Positions 1-13,256 of a stretch of DNA of 64,000 bases are shown in pieces. Under the pieces are notes generated by a model that searched no databases, was not told where the DNA came from, and was given only the letters and a program-made list of their open reading frames with translations. The stretch comes from Cheilinus undulatus (Eukaryota > Chordata > Actinopteri > Labriformes > Labridae), in NCBI RefSeq assembly GCF_018320785.1, contig NC_054885.1, positions 12,212,421-12,276,420 of the forward strand, read 5' to 3'. How positions within the stretch are numbered: position 1 is the first letter of the stretch; every line of letters begins with the position of its first letter. The translations under genes and the position numbers were made by a program.

Positions 1-595
1 CAGAGCTGATTTCTGCAAGTCCTGTGCTTATGGTGATTGATGCCTTTATAAATAAATAGCCTTTATTGTAACATCAATTATTATTTAGCTGTATTTCTGT
101 AGTGAAAATAAAAACCTACTGAGTGTTTGTTAAAGCATCATGAAACACACTATGTCTGTTGCTCTTACACAGATGAAAATCATTTCAACAAACACTGATT
201 TATTCCCCTGTGCTGATCCAAAGCTACTCTCAGTCCTGCCCTTTCAGAAACAACATGCCTCTGTTTCTGTGTAACTAAGGTGAATTTCACTACTATCTGA
301 ACAGCTGTCTCACTTCCTCTTAATCATTCATCCATTCAGCTGCAGTAGGGATGTAAAAATGATAAACAGCAGTGTCAGTGTTTGGCCACTAGGTGGCAGA
401 ATTGTGACTGAAACTGCATCACCAAGCAGCCTGGAAAATCCAGACTGACATGAGTGCTGTGTTATGTAACAGATTCATTTTATGAGGAACTGGATGTGTA
501 TTTTCAGATGTTTTATCACTGCATATTACAATCTATGTTCTTTTCTCCTCTAAGTCTTCGGTCCAAAATGTTGAATAAAACATAACATACACAGC
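1..595. other. No gene seen
   Basis: AT-rich unique-looking sequence with stop codons in all frames. I see no gene or clear repeat before the transposon copy that follows. Confidence 0.5.
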
Positions 596-1262
596 CCTGC
601 TTCAAAAAAAAGTTGGTACGCTTTCCAAAATTGGTAGCTGGAAGCAACAAAAGGCTGGAAAAAGTGAGTGGAACAAATAAAAATTGGCTGGAGAAGCATT
701 TTGCAACTAATTGAAATAACTGACAGCAGGTCAGCAACATGACTGGGTGTAAAAGGAGCATTTTAGAGAGGCAGAGTCTCTCAGAAGCAAGGATGGGCAG
801 AGGTTCACCAATCTGCAAAAACCTGAGTCTAAAAGTGTAGAACAATTTCAGAAAAATGTTCCTCTATTTAAAGTTAAAGAGTCAGATTATCCCACCATCT
901 GCAGTGCACAGCATCATCAAAAGAGTCAGAGAATCTGGAGCCATGTGTAAACACGATCCAGGAACGCTGGGATGCAGCTGAGGCAAAATGGAAAACTGTT
1001 CTGTGGTCAAATTAATCAAAATTTAAAAATTCTTTTTGGAAACCATGAACACTGTGTTCTGTGGACTAAAGAGGAGACGGACCATCAGAGCAAAGTTCAA
1101 AAGCCGCATCTCTGATGGTATGCGGTTGCATTAGTGTGTCATTAGTGTCTCTTTCTGGGAAGGCCTTGCATATTTTAGCATGATAATGCTGAACTACACA
1201 CACATAGAAGAGTCCAGGTGCTGAGCTGGCCTGCCCTTTTCCAGACCTTTCAACATATTAGT
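596..1262 (+). mobile_element. Decayed Tc1/mariner-type element, copy A
   Basis: Matches by eye the internal blocks of five other copies (gactgggtgtaaaaggagca; ggaaaactgttctgtggtca; tggtatgcggttgcattagt). Only a degraded terminus (caaaaaaaagttggtac) is visible. Frames are broken. Confidence 0.6.
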
Positions 1263-2117
1263 GTCAGAGCTTTTTTGCTAGCATTGCTAACGGTTTTCAC
1301 AGTTTAAGGAGTGACTGTGTTAACTTGTGACCTTTCGTCTCTCGTCTGTGATGCCATAAATAAAACAGCAAGGGTACTAACAAATCCTTTTGTTTGCTCA
1401 TTTTATCAACATAATATCACAACTAGCTCATCAGATACATCTTAAATGAAAACTAAACATTGAAACACCAGTTAACATGGTCGCAAGTTTGACCGTAACA
1501 CGGGCAGAGCTTTGGAAGCCCTTCTCTGTCAGGTGCTGATTTCATTTATATCCATATTTTTGTGGGTTGAATCAGACTTTTGTAAATATGCCCATCTACA
1601 TAGTGACTTCTTCACTACTCCAATTTAACCCACAACTCATCATGTCGGCAGACTGACTGGCTAAAAGAAGCTTGAATGCAAAGTGTGTGCCACTGTTTGT
1701 TTTAGCAGCATGAACACAAAAAGACCCAAGGGAAAAATGCAACGGAAAATCATTCAATCATCTGATTCTCATGAGAGAGAATGAGCTGTAGGTGTGAGAG
1801 CAGCCTGTCTACAATAGCTTCAAAAATTAACAGTTACAGAAACCCCAGTGTCCACAAGGTCAAATTTATCTGTGTTTTTCAGTTCACAGTCCACCTCTAG
1901 ACCAGATGAATTGACTGATTTATCAAGTTTTAATTTAGAAACACTGATTTATGTCCTGATATGATCTATGATGTGCTAGTCATGCGTGTAACCATGTTAG
2001 TTTTTGTTCTCATCTTTCGTTCGTGTTTGACTTTAACAGTGAAGATTAGTTCCCCTTCTGTTCTAAGAACCAGGGGTTTTTTTGTGTTTGTCTGTTTAAT
2101 GTGAGATAAAACAGCTA

Positions 2118-3260
2118 GTCCAGTCTCCCCAGCATCGGGGGGGGGGGCAAAATGGGTTAAAAGTAGCAAAGTAGGGTTAAAAAACAAAACAAAAAACAAA
2201 CAAATGGGTTACAAGTGGTAAAGAAGAGGCAAAAATAGGCTACAACTAGCAAAAAGGGGTAGAGAGGGGGTTTAATGTGGCAAGAAAGTGGCAAAAAGCA
2301 AACAAATTGATTAAATGTGCAAAAAAAGTGGGAAAATTGGGCATAAATTGGTTGAATATAGAAAAAAGAAGAACTAAAATTCTTGAAAAGCAAGGGTTTA
2401 AAGTGAAAAAAAAAGGTAACAAATGGTACAAACTGGGTAGCAAAATTGGGCCACAATTGGCAAAAAAAAAAAAATGGGCAACAAGGGGCAAAAATGGGTT
2501 AAATGTGGCAAAAAGGGCAAAAATGAGTTAAAAGGAGCAAAAAGAAGTGACAGAATGGTGCACAATGTATCAAATATGTTTTACAATTGGCAAAAAAATG
2601 GGAAAGAAGGAAATAAAGGTTTAATGTTGCAAAAATGGGTTGAAAGCAGCAAAAAGCAGTTGCAAAAATGTGCAAAATTCAGCAATAATGGGCCACAATT
2701 GGCAAAAAAAGTCTGTAACCAAAGGACAAAAAGCAGTAAATGTGGGTTAAAAGTGGCAAAAAAAAAAAAAAAAAACTGGCAACCAAAGGCAAAAAATGTG
2801 TAGCAAAAAGATGATGCACATTGGGCTACAACTGGCAAGAAAAGGCAAACAGGTGGTTAAAAGTGACTTTAAAAATGGGTCAAAAAGGGGGAAAATGGGC
2901 AAAGCCCAACAAAAATGGGCTACAATAGGCATGAAAGGGCAAAAGCAGTTAAAATGCAATAAAAGTGGCAAAAAAAAATAGAAACTAAAAGCCAATAAAT
3001 GAGTGGCAATAAAAGAAATTACATAAATAGGTAGAAAAGTGGTTTAACAGGTTAAAAAGTAGCATGAATAAATAATTTCTACTGGTACAAGCTTAACACA
3101 CTTTTTAGCCCCAAAATGTGGTAATCGTTAGCCAGAATGCTAACAGCAATGCACCTGGTCCAACACACATGCATTGATATCATTGATAACTTGGTCACTG
3201 GGTTTTTCAGAGACCCAGCCCACTCTGTGAGCAGGTCAGCTCAGCAGATCTGGAAGAGGT
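2118..3260 (+). repeat. A-rich minisatellite array 1 with conserved tail
   Basis: About 900 bases of variants of a 10-20-base unit, tggcaaaaatgggttaaaag, opened by a G tract at about 2137. A non-repetitive tail (gttagccagaatgctaacagc, about 3090-3250) recurs after the array at 30605-31600. Short ORFs inside (Lys/Asn-rich, or Phe/Leu-rich on the other strand) are repeat artefacts. Confidence 0.75.
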
Positions 3261-4900
3261 TAAGGTGGCCTTTCCTGCACTACAAAAAAATAAAAAATAA
3301 AAAATCCTGACCTACTTGATTTGTATTAAAATGCAAAATCTTTAGAACAAGATAACATTTTGTGTTCTGACTGATTTATTCCCTCCCTGCATGTTGCCTC
3401 TTATAAATATGATTTTTGTGTATTTAAAGTGAATACTCAGTTTATGACTTAGTTTCAGCTGCTGTTGTTACAGCATTAACTCTGAGTGAACACTGCTGTG
3501 TTTTGAAAATCTACAGTGGTGTTTCAAGTCTCAGCAGTTTGTCCGCAGCTAAAAACAGGAACTGGTCACACTATCTTCACTCATCATCAACTTTGTTCGA
3601 CTGAGGTGTTAAAAAGATTTTAAGGAGGAAGTCAAAGGCCAAACATACAGAAAGAGAAAAAGGCAAAGAGTCAGCTGAGACTTTAGAATAACAAGTTGTG
3701 CCAATAAAGCAGTTGATTCACAAGTGGCTCCTCAATTGGAAACATTAAAGAGAAAATCAGGGAATCAGAGGTCTGTTCTTTTGTTTTTTCAGCATCAGAT
3801 GTGCGTCCATGTTTTCATGGCCTGGAAATGTCCCTAACATTTCTCTCTATGTCGCTTTGATTTTGTTGTTTTCGTCTCAAAAGCTTCAGACTAAAACACG
3901 CCATGTGCCTGTGATGCGCCCGGAATCTGAACACACTAAGTGCTGCAATCTGTCAGTCAACATCAAGACTTGAATCTGAAAAGAGCTGGAACTGTGACAT
4001 AAATATTCTGGAAAGATGGGCCGGTTAGCCAGAATATATGTCAGGAGGCACTGTGACTGTTTCTGCTAAATAAGAGTCAAAGAGGGGAAAGAGTCAGAGT
4101 GAAAGCGCTCTACTGCCCTGTTTTCTGGAAGTATCAATGACTAAAGCGAAATTGAAACAGACCTTATGCAAAGTTAGTCAAGGAGTAAATTTTCTTTCCT
4201 ATGAAGCAAAGGGACAGATCCACAAAAAAATGCATTGTACCTGCCAATAGCACCAGGATTTGTGCATTTTTGCACCATATCCACAAAAGAATTTACACCA
4301 GTCATAGTCAGCACTTACACACCACAAAGTTTGAAAGAGAAATTCGCTTTAGCAATTAGACTCCATGGTGATAACTTCATTTATGTGAAGGGTAGTGAGG
4401 CAAACAGCAGGAATAGGATACCCTCTATGGAGTTTAGACACTGGTGGTGATGTTGATGAGACGATGCAGGATCAGATGAGGAGCAGAGCTCTGAGAAGCT
4501 GGACAGGAACAGTGTAAGGTGGCTTGCAGGAGTAAACAGAGTTATGTTATACACTATGAGATGAGCAGAAGACCAGCGAGGATCTGGACTAGATGCTGAG
4601 GAACTTGATTGGTAGTGGCTGGGGTGGAGGACGGGCTGCAGCACCCTCACTGAAACGACAGGCTGACTGCGGAAGAGAGGATGACAGATTCAGAATACCC
4701 CTGGTGCATGGTGATTGGTCAACAAGGTTGTGGCAGAATCCGATTTGCTCAGTTCTTAAGAGCGTGAACTCCCATAATCAGTTGATCACCAGAGTGGGGG
4801 GAGAAATGAAATGAAAGAAGGGAGTGTTATGAATAAGTGGTGACTAATGAATGAGTTAGACAGACTTCCTGCTGTAACTTACACTTAGCTTAATTTTTCA
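3261..4900. other. No gene seen
   Basis: AT-rich sequence without a recognisable gene. Short ORFs near 4235-4814 overlap on both strands, have no recognisable domain and no splice partners that I could find. Confidence 0.4.
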
Positions 4901-4904
4901 CCTG

Positions 4905-5390
4905 CTTTGCCAGTATCTACAGTATATGGTCCAGAATGGATTAAAAAGCTGTTTCTAAGACAGTGAGAGCCATTACCCACAAATGGAGAAATCTTTGAAC
5001 AGTGGAGAACCTTCCAAGGAGTGTCTGGCCTACCAAAATTACTCAGAGAGCGCATGGATGACCCATCCAAGGGGTCACAAATAACCAAGAACAACATCTA
5101 AAGACCTGTAGGCCTCACTTGACTCAGTAAGGGTCAGAGTTCATGGTATAACAAAAAGAAAGAGACTGGGCAAAAATGGTTTAGGGCTGCATTGCTGCTT
5201 TTTTCCCTTAATAAATGAAATCATGTTGTTAAAAAAAAAATGTGTTTTGTAATTACTCAGGTTATCATTTTTCAATATTATTATCATTTTTTTATTACCT
5301 GAAACATCCTTGCGTGACAAATATGCAAAACAAACAAACAAACAAACAAACAAACAGGAATGGGCAAATACTTCTTCACACCAACATATC
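4905..5390 (+). mobile_element. Tc1-like transposon remnant with 3' tail
   Basis: Broken transposase-like text (NGENLWNSGEPSKECLAYQ) and a 3' tail (aatgaaatcatg...gcgtgacaaatatgcaaaa) that recurs at 13110-13215 and 15973-16110. A (caaa)n run lies at about 5330-5356. Confidence 0.5.
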
Positions 5391-5567
5391 TAGCTAATTA
5401 CATATTCAATCTTTTGAAACTGTGTTTCCCAAACATTTCCATCCAAGAGAGAAAAAAAAAATGACACAAAAGTTTTTCTTTCCTTTTCTTTATTGTCTGC
5501 TATCTCGAGGAGGGAAAAGTAGCACAGATATTTCACAGACAGGAAGCTCACGCTCGAGTGCTCAGCC

Positions 5568-5618
5568 ATGGTGTGTGTGTGTGTGGTTTGGTGTGTGTCA
5601 GTGTGTGTGTTTTTTGCA
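5568..5618. repeat. (GT)n microsatellite
   Basis: Interrupted gt dinucleotide run in otherwise unique-looking sequence. Confidence 0.8.
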
Positions 5619-5699
5619 CTGGTGGTACTCGGTCTCCCAGGACGCTACTGCGCTAACGTTGATGTCACGTTGACCACCAAACATGATGTTTACTAACGT

Positions 5700-8660
5700 T
5701 TATCCTCAAGTTGTCGGCTGTAAAAGTAAGAGTAACAAGTGTTTTAAATTTTCAGTTATTTTACGGTGTTGATAAATGTAAAAAAAAAAAAAAAAACTCT
5801 TTACTCTACTAATTACCATAAAAAGTAACTGAGTGACTGTAATGCGTTACTCCCAGCACTGATGGACACACAGGTTTGGTGTTGTATTGCACCACTCTGC
5901 TGCCTGTAGCAGTTAATACTGGTCTTTGAGAGTTGCTATCTGCACCGTTTGCCTTTTAATAGAGCTGTTTGGAACCTGATATTTTATTTTTCTGAAATTT
6001 TCATGAATGCAAATACAAACACGCAGGATCCTGTCTGCCTTGTGGAGATTCTGTAGCCCTTTTGCACGAGCTCTGTGGATTTTCCTCTCATTTACACAGG
6101 TTTTAATGCACAAAGCAGAACAGTTCTGTTTTAATGAGTGAGAGAAAATTATGATTATTGATAATTGTGAAAACTGTGAAAACCATTGTTTTGATAACTT
6201 TTCTGGACAGCACAGGTTGTGTTTTTTTGTTCCCATGTTTTCTTTGTCTTTTTAATGACAAAAAAATTGATGAATTATTTTCCATTGATAAGGATAAGAC
6301 TCACTATATGAACTTCAAGCCAAATATTACCATAAAGTAGAAAACAGATCAAATAGAATTAAACTAGATGCTTTAAATATTATAAATTATATACATATAT
6401 ATGATATTATAAATTATAAATTTTAAATATTGAATTTCCCTGTGGGGATAAATAAAGTTATTATTGTGTTGTATTGTATTTTTGTATAAAATAAAATGTT
6501 TGAAAGTGCTTTTGCTCCTGTGTTAGCCTGTAAATAATATCATCGTGTTAATTGACTGAAATAAAAAAATCTGACTGAAAATGTCTCTATTCTAAAAGAT
6601 AGAAATGTAGAAACATTATCAACACAACACATAAAAATAGATCAGAACAGTGTTGATCAAAATAAAATCCATCTGACATTGATTCTTTGTCATGTTAGAG
6701 TGCTCCTGAAAGTCATTCATATTCTGTTTTTATTTCTGTAATAATAGGTTAGGTTTAAAGGGGAAACATGGATTTAAATGTCATGTTAATATAATTACTA
6801 TTACCTATATGTAAATATGATTGTTTTCATGTTCGTGTGTTTACTTTTTTAACTATCATGGATTAAAATAGTACTTTTTTTTCTAAACCATTGGTTCCCA
6901 GCCTAGGGGGTCTGGGATTCAGTGGAGTATTTAGCAGTTTTGGGGTCCCAGGTGAACACATGCAAAGTCTTATTAATCAAAAAAAGTCCTACTCTTAACT
7001 TGATGTAAAACCAACAGAAAAGGATTCTTTATCAATGTTTTAACAGAAAATGTCTAGGTGGATTTCAAAATGTATATCTGGAGACTCTTAATGCACATCA
7101 GGTTACTAAATTTGCTTCTCTTTTTTTTTTTCTTTTTTTTTTTTTTTACAAATTGATACAAATGTTGAATAAAAATATGATATAAAGTGTAAAGTGATGC
7201 ATAAAATAGTCTTAAGTATTAAGTATTTCCAGAAAATATACATGAATACGAATATAAAGTATAAAGTTTATTTAAACAAGTTTAAAAACAGTTGATCAAA
7301 AAATCTGTACATTTAAGAATTTACTCAAAGAAAAAAATAAATATTTTAGTTCTATTTTGGATTTTTTTTTTTTTTTTTTTTTGTTCATGTGTTACCGATA
7401 AAACTATTCAAAAAATGGCCAAATATATTTATTTATATATTTCTATAATATTTATTGAAGAATAGTTGATAAAATAATTATGATTTTATAGATTTCACAA
7501 TTGTCATATTTCATGCTTTTAATGAGTGTGTAAACCCCTTTTAAAGAAGACAGAATGGAGCAGGATTGCCCTCTGTTGCCTAATGGTAAAGTCCGTCCCT
7601 GCTGGGACGCCCTAAGGTGGGATCTCAGGGTGGCAGTGAGGCTCTGTCTGCTCTGAGGTGGACATAATTAGATTTTTGCATATAAACAAAAATCATGGTA
7701 AGACACAATAGATGTTTATACAAAGAGCTCTTCCTAGTGTGCCCTGTTTTCTTGAGGTTTACTCAATAAAGCAATTCAGTGTTGATTTTTGACAGCGATG
7801 TTTATTATCATTAATAGTATTTCTCTACAAATCTATCTTTCATATATGTTGTTTTAGGTAGGTGTGTGCTTCGTTATTTGTGTGTGCTCCTCTGTGTGTG
7901 TTTGAACTGTGTTTACATGTGGATCATTGTTGCTTTTGTTGTTATAACTTGTGACTGCGGTGGCAGCTGTGTGTGCAGCATTGAAAGACTAATGTCGAGT
8001 GTTGTATCCTATCTGTGTGTGTGATTGAAGTTTAGAAGGTTTTTTTTCCCACAGATTCAAATGTCAGAAGTGTCATCTGTTGACAGAGTTTGGGGAATTT
8101 TCTCTTGACAGTAAATCAGTGGTGGGCGGATGAACTTTAGTGAACTTCAGGTGGTTCAGCTACTGTTTACGTGGGTACAGTTTCCCAACTCATAATGTTC
8201 AAATGAATCAATCCAGTCTATTTTTAGAATCTACTTTCACTTTAATTATGAGAGGTTCAGTGAAATCAGTTTATTAGATGAACTAATGAAGGCAGCTCCA
8301 GTCAGTGAATATTCTCTACAGTGACAATAAGTTCTTTTCATTCTTACATAAAACTGAGGTGATTTGAGTTTTATACTGCACCATGAAATTTCAGAGGTAA
8401 ACAGATCTGCCGGTCAGTTTTAGTCTTTAGATGAAATGGCTTTGAGTTTTAGTCACATTTTGTCATCAATAACCTTTATAGTTTTAGTCTAGATTTGGTC
8501 ATAAAAGACTACATAAAAAGTCCTCACATTTTAGTCCAAGCATTTATTCTCTTAGCTGAATCTGGTCCCTGAGAGGCAGAATAGATGCATTGTGTTTTGA
8601 CAGATTTAATCACAGTGGAGAAACATCATGGATTTTGAACGTCAGGCAAAAACTAAATAA
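5700..8660. other. No gene seen; a few repeat scraps
   Basis: AT-rich, with long A and T runs (5780, 7120, 7365). At 5790-5860 a repeat end (gtaatgcgttactcccagcactgatgg) and at 6431-6475 a LINE-tail-like end (aatttccctgtggggataaa) are visible. No coding exon recognised. Confidence 0.4.
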
Positions 8661-8669
8661 CATTTTAGT

Positions 8670-9810
8670 CCAGTTTTATTTATATATTTATTAAATGTTT
8701 ATTTGTATAGGGACAAGTATGAAGCAAGTAAACCGTTGCCACACACTACAGCATTTGTAGCTTGAGCTAATTTGCAATCCCCGTCCCTAGCTGGGCTTTT
8801 AAAGTATATAAAACTCCCAAACACACACAAACAGTCACATTAAAATGGCAACAAATTCACACAAAGCAAGCACAACATCACAGAGGCGAAACACAAAGAC
8901 GTAAGATACATAATCACACAATGGCACAAAGTTAGAAAGGAAGTTCATAATCATCCACGACTGCAAGACTGAGTCCTCTTTAAAAACTGCTTAAATCCAG
9001 GGGTGCAGTGGCTGAGTGGTTAAGGTGTGCGCCCCATGTATGCAGACGGCCTGGGTTCGAATCCAGCCTGAGGCCCTTCACTGCCCTTTGCTGCATGCCT
9101 CTCATCCCTGTTTCTGACTCTATCCAATAAATACCCCAAAAAAACTGCTTCAGTCCAAGTTTAAAATCATCCAAGTCTGGATCAAGTTTGAGCTCTGCTG
9201 GTAAAGCGTTCCACATTTTGACCCCCTGAACAGAGAACGCCGTTTGTCCCAGTGAGGATTTAAAAAACGGTACATTACAGTCTCCATGAGACACTCCACG
9301 CGTTACAGAGCCGATGCTCTGAGAGGAACAATGAGGTGACTGAGCACCTGGGGGGCCTGATTATTTAAACATTTATGAATTAGTTTCAAGTTAGCAAATT
9401 TAACAAAATTATCAAAACTTAACATATTCAGTTTTTTAAGAATATGGCAGTGATGTGATCTTATTGGCTTCCTATCTAGGACTTTAATCGCTCTGTTGTA
9501 GATCATCATTATGGGTTTGATTGTTGTAGGTGCTGCGTGTGACCAGGAGGTTATACAGTAGCTAAGGTGAGAGAAAATCATAGTGTGCATAAAAACATTT
9601 GCTGCATGAAATGGTAAGCAGTCTCTTAAAAGCTTAAATGTGTAAAGGTTTGCTTTAACAGCTCTACAAGCCATTTTCACATGCTTCTCAAATTTAAGAT
9701 TAGAGTCTAACTAGAGACCAAGATACTTTATTTCCTGAACCTGCTCGATAGACTGTCCACTGATTTGAAGATTAAGCTCATTAGTTTGGACTGGTGACCG
9801 GGCCCTGGTA
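8670..9810 (-). mobile_element. 3' end of a non-LTR retrotransposon (LINE), interrupted by a SINE
   Basis: On the minus strand the frames read IKYLGL, then LDSNLKFEKHVKMACRAVK, then SYCITSWSHAAPTTIKPI and LDRKPIRSHHCHILKKLNML, then GVKMWNALPAELK. These are the C-terminal reverse-transcriptase and tail blocks of fish LINEs. A stop and a SINE break it. The 3'UTR-like part resembles 52100-52380. Clade not assigned. Confidence 0.72.
9000..9138 (+). mobile_element. tRNA-derived SINE with target duplication
   Basis: Pol III A box (tggctgagtggttaag) and B box (gggttcgaatcc) at tRNA-like spacing. Flanked by near-identical repeats (aaaactgcttaaatcca before, aaaactgcttcagtcca after), the duplicated target inside the LINE. 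Confidence 0.8.
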
Positions 9811-9889
9811 GAAAAACAAATTATTAAAAAAAATCATTTAAAAAAAAATCTATTTTTGGCTCTCTTAGTCTAGTTTTTCCTCACGGAAA

Positions 9890-10402
9890 AAAAGGCTGTG
9901 GAGAAATATTGTTAGCAAGAGTTTTTGTGAGGAAATAATCACTGTAGTGTTGATTGGCAAACAGAAAAAGCGCCCGCCCCCAGGTTTGATGAGGCCTCCC
10001 CCACTTGGAGGAAAGTTCCGCCCTCCTCTACTGATCCTCTCAGCTACCAGCTGAGACGCTGGTTAGCTCAGTGGGTTACCCTGCCGACTGCAGTCTGGGA
10101 GGTTGATTTGATGTTTGAATCCCAAGGTAGGTCCTAAACTTTGGATAAAAGTGTTTGTAACATCAGGAGTGCTGCATCTATATCTTGAGAGGGGTGTGGT
10201 CAGGGGCGGAGTCAGACAGCCAATTACCATTTAAAGCCACAGACAATGAAACATTCTGAGAAGGGCTGAAACAGAGGGGTTTTTACACATGCAGAAGTCC
10301 GATACTGGACTTTTTTTCAGTCACAAACTTTACAGGCATGTTTTGGGGACCTCTGAGACCAATATTAACTTGTCTTAAAAAAGGTAAAATATGTCCCCTT
10401 TA
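9890..10402 (+). mobile_element. Composite SINE-like repeat
   Basis: tRNA-like A box (ggttagctcagtgggtta) at about 10061 and B box (tttgaatccc) at about 10114, flanked by GC-richer sequence and ending aaaatatgtcccctttaa, a widespread fish repeat end. Boundaries approximate. Confidence 0.5.
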
Positions 10403-12080
10403 ATGAATTATGGGCCTCCAGATTTTTTTTAAATTCTGGTACAATTCAAGTTAAAATCTGATTTATCTTGCTTGTGGGAGCTTTTTGCTATATTAAGGAT
10501 CTCTTTTTTTTAAGTGTTGGCTCTTTTGATGTCATCAACCATTAAAATAACAGAGATTGTGATATTTCATAACACTGAACATTCTGACAGCCTTAGAGTG
10601 ATGTGAAACTAAAGTATGTATCCTCTGAGAGAGCAACTAGAAATGTTGGATCACACGGAACAGAAAATGTACGATCAGTCCAAGAAAGCGTCACGTATTT
10701 TTACTGTAACGCCTTTTATTGAAGTGTTTGAGGGATAAATATTGTCCAAATAGAAGTGGCATGTTTTGTTTTTTTTTTTAAAGCGTAACTTTCTACACTC
10801 CAAAATCAGCAACATAACTTCCTGAATAATGAACATTTATCAGACGAACTTCTAAAGCCTTCAACGTTTTGAACCACCATATTAGGCTGTGGTTGAAGAA
10901 AAGTCATGAAATGTGCACAATAAAAAGAGGAAACTGAAGTCATTTCAGAGGAAACTCCCACAGAGCTCTCAAGAGCTGGTGAGGAGTGCATTCACAAGAA
11001 GGAGGCCCTGACGGAGGGACGAAAGGAAGCCAAGTCTTAATCATGGGAGGTAAGAAACTGTGGGAGTTACTGTGTGGGGTTTAGAGGACGCACTGTCAAT
11101 ACAAAAATATAAATACCAAAGCTTAAATAAGTGAAAAAATCCATATTAATGCTGCTATCTTTAGAACACCATGAGATGTCTTATCTTATCTTATCTTGTT
11201 GTTCGGATGTGCTGAGTGATGAAATCCTGTGACTTGGACTTACGGAGAAATTTCTTAGAGGCACAAGAGTTGTGTAAGACGATGACGCTCAGGGAAAAAT
11301 ACTGAATGAAAGCGAGCAGGCTTTGTTATGATTTCAGTTTAAATATTTGTTTGAGTACAAAGAATAGACGACCTGAGTACCAAATACGGGATAATTTCTG
11401 TTTTTTAATGAACAAAACTTGCATGCAAATTCCTGCACACTCTAAGTACACAAATGTGTCGCTATGGTTTCAGTATCAAAACATTGCCAACGCGTTGGTG
11501 CAATTTAGACCAAGTTGTCTTTCATGTGAAATTCTGCAGAAAATATGATGTACGATCAGACGTGTTTATGAGTCCAGTGTTGGTACTATCCATTTATGAA
11601 GGGGGAAAATAACAAAAACTCCACTATTGAAGTTTAGGTGATAATAACTCACATGAAATGAATAATCAAGTGATAAGAAATCTGAATTAAAAAGATGAAG
11701 TGATGATGTGTGAATTGATGCGATTAATTTGAGGTTGATTTGATAAAGAATTGTCGCATTTTGATGAAGAAAAGTGGCAAATATGATCATTGTGATTGTT
11801 TTTCATTTGTACACTTATCATTAAAAGCTCAAACGTTTTTATTTATCATTTAAGAAAAGAGGCGTCAAATTTAAAAGTCACAAAATGTGGTGATAGAAAT
11901 GACAAGGCCATAGAGGGGATAAAGGGGAGAGCTTTCTGGGGCTCGCTGAGCAAAATCATGGACCACTGTAAATCCGTCATAACCATGTCTATTTTTATTC
12001 TCCTGAATTAAAACCCCTTTATCAAAGCAGCAAATGTTGTTTTTAGTCTTTTGAGCCATTGTATATATCAATTTTAAGAG
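10403..12080. other. No gene seen
   Basis: AT-rich; a short (atctt)n run at about 11179-11197. ORFs of 60-80 codons here lack recognisable domains. Confidence 0.4.
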
Positions 12081-12104
12081 AAAGAGAAACAGATTTAAGT
12101 GTGT

Positions 12105-12680
12105 TAAACTGGCTAAACTGGGTTAAATTGGATTTTTAAAGTAGCAGAGATGGTAAAGTGGTACAAATTTGATAAAATTGGCAAAAAAGTGGCAAACAAA
12201 GTGGTAAAAACAGGCATGCAAAATGGTAAAACACTGGCAATACTAGCTTAAATGTGGCAGAAATGGTGAAAAAGGATTAAAAAGTGGGATAACTGAGGCA
12301 GAAATGAGTTAAACTGGCAAAAATGGGCACAACAAATAGTGAAATGTGGTTAAATGGGGTTAATAGTGGCAATAATGGGTCAACAGAGGCAACGATAGGC
12401 AGAAAGAAGCAAGAACTGGTCTAGAAGTGGCAAAAATAGGTTGATAGATGAAGAAATTGGAGGAAAATGTAGTGAAATGAGATGAATTAGTGGCAGAAAT
12501 TGGCTGAAAGTGGAAAAAAAATGGTGTGAAAAAAATAATGAAAGCAGGTTAAAACGAGTAAACCTGGTATAAAGTGGTAATGGATAACTGGGTAAAAAAA
12601 GATGCAAAAATTTTGCAAAATTTATGAAAAATGGCAAATAATATGGGCAAAATTGGGTAGAGTTGTCAAACAGAGTCAAA
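12105..12680 (+). repeat. A-rich minisatellite array 2
   Basis: Same 10-20-base unit (ggcaaaaatgggttaaa) as arrays 1, 3, 4 and 5, more diverged. The minus-strand ORF inside (Phe/Leu-rich) is a repeat artefact. Confidence 0.72.
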
Positions 12681-12954
12681 AACAAATACTTTCAACCTGA
12701 GAATCTGGTAAACCTCCAAAATGAGGGAACTGTCGGCCCTCTACTGACATCTAAGAAAAGCCAAGCCCCCCCTAGAACCCCATTTAGGAAAATTAAACAT
12801 CTATTTTATTTGTCGTCCTTGTCATATACTATCAGTTAGTAAATACACAACTTTTTTACCTGAAAAAAAACCCAAATTTTTCCCCAAAATCTTGACTTTT
12901 CTGCTCATAAATTAACGGATTGTGTTTCTTATAATGATTAAGCCCACTTCACTC

Positions 12955-13250
12955 TGTCAGACAGGTTAATTTAGGTGATTTCTAGATTGAACAGGTCTGG
13001 CTGTAATCAAGCCTGAGTGTGGCTGGTGAAATGAAACTCAGCTTTCCAAAGAATGTGGTTGATCACGTTAATTCATGATTAAACAAGAGAGGGTAATTCC
13101 TTTTTTACATGGGGGCCAGGGAGGCTTGGATGGCTTTTTCCCCTTTGTCTTATATTAAAATTTGTTTGATGATCTGAAACATTCAAGTGTGACAAATACG
13201 CAGAAAAATATTACACATAGTTTCATATTTATGTATGTACCCTGACATTA
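12955..13250 (+). mobile_element. Tc1-like 3' remnant beside the deleted element
   Basis: The block with gaggcttggatggcttttt and gtgacaaatacgcagaaaaa resembles the tails at 5165-5390 and 15973-16110. The neighbouring Tc1 element inserted next to it. Confidence 0.42.
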
Positions 13251-13256
13251 TATATA

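Noticed and set aside
2277..2981. Lys/Asn-rich and Phe-rich ORFs at 2157-2995
   Set aside because: They are low-complexity readings of a minisatellite, open on both strands because the unit lacks stops in some frames.
9000..9075. A tRNA gene
   Set aside because: A and B boxes are present, but the sequence lacks a proper acceptor stem, continues into a SINE body and is flanked by a target duplication.
10055..10130. A second tRNA gene
   Set aside because: tRNA-like promoter boxes sit inside a longer dispersed repeat and the cloverleaf does not close.
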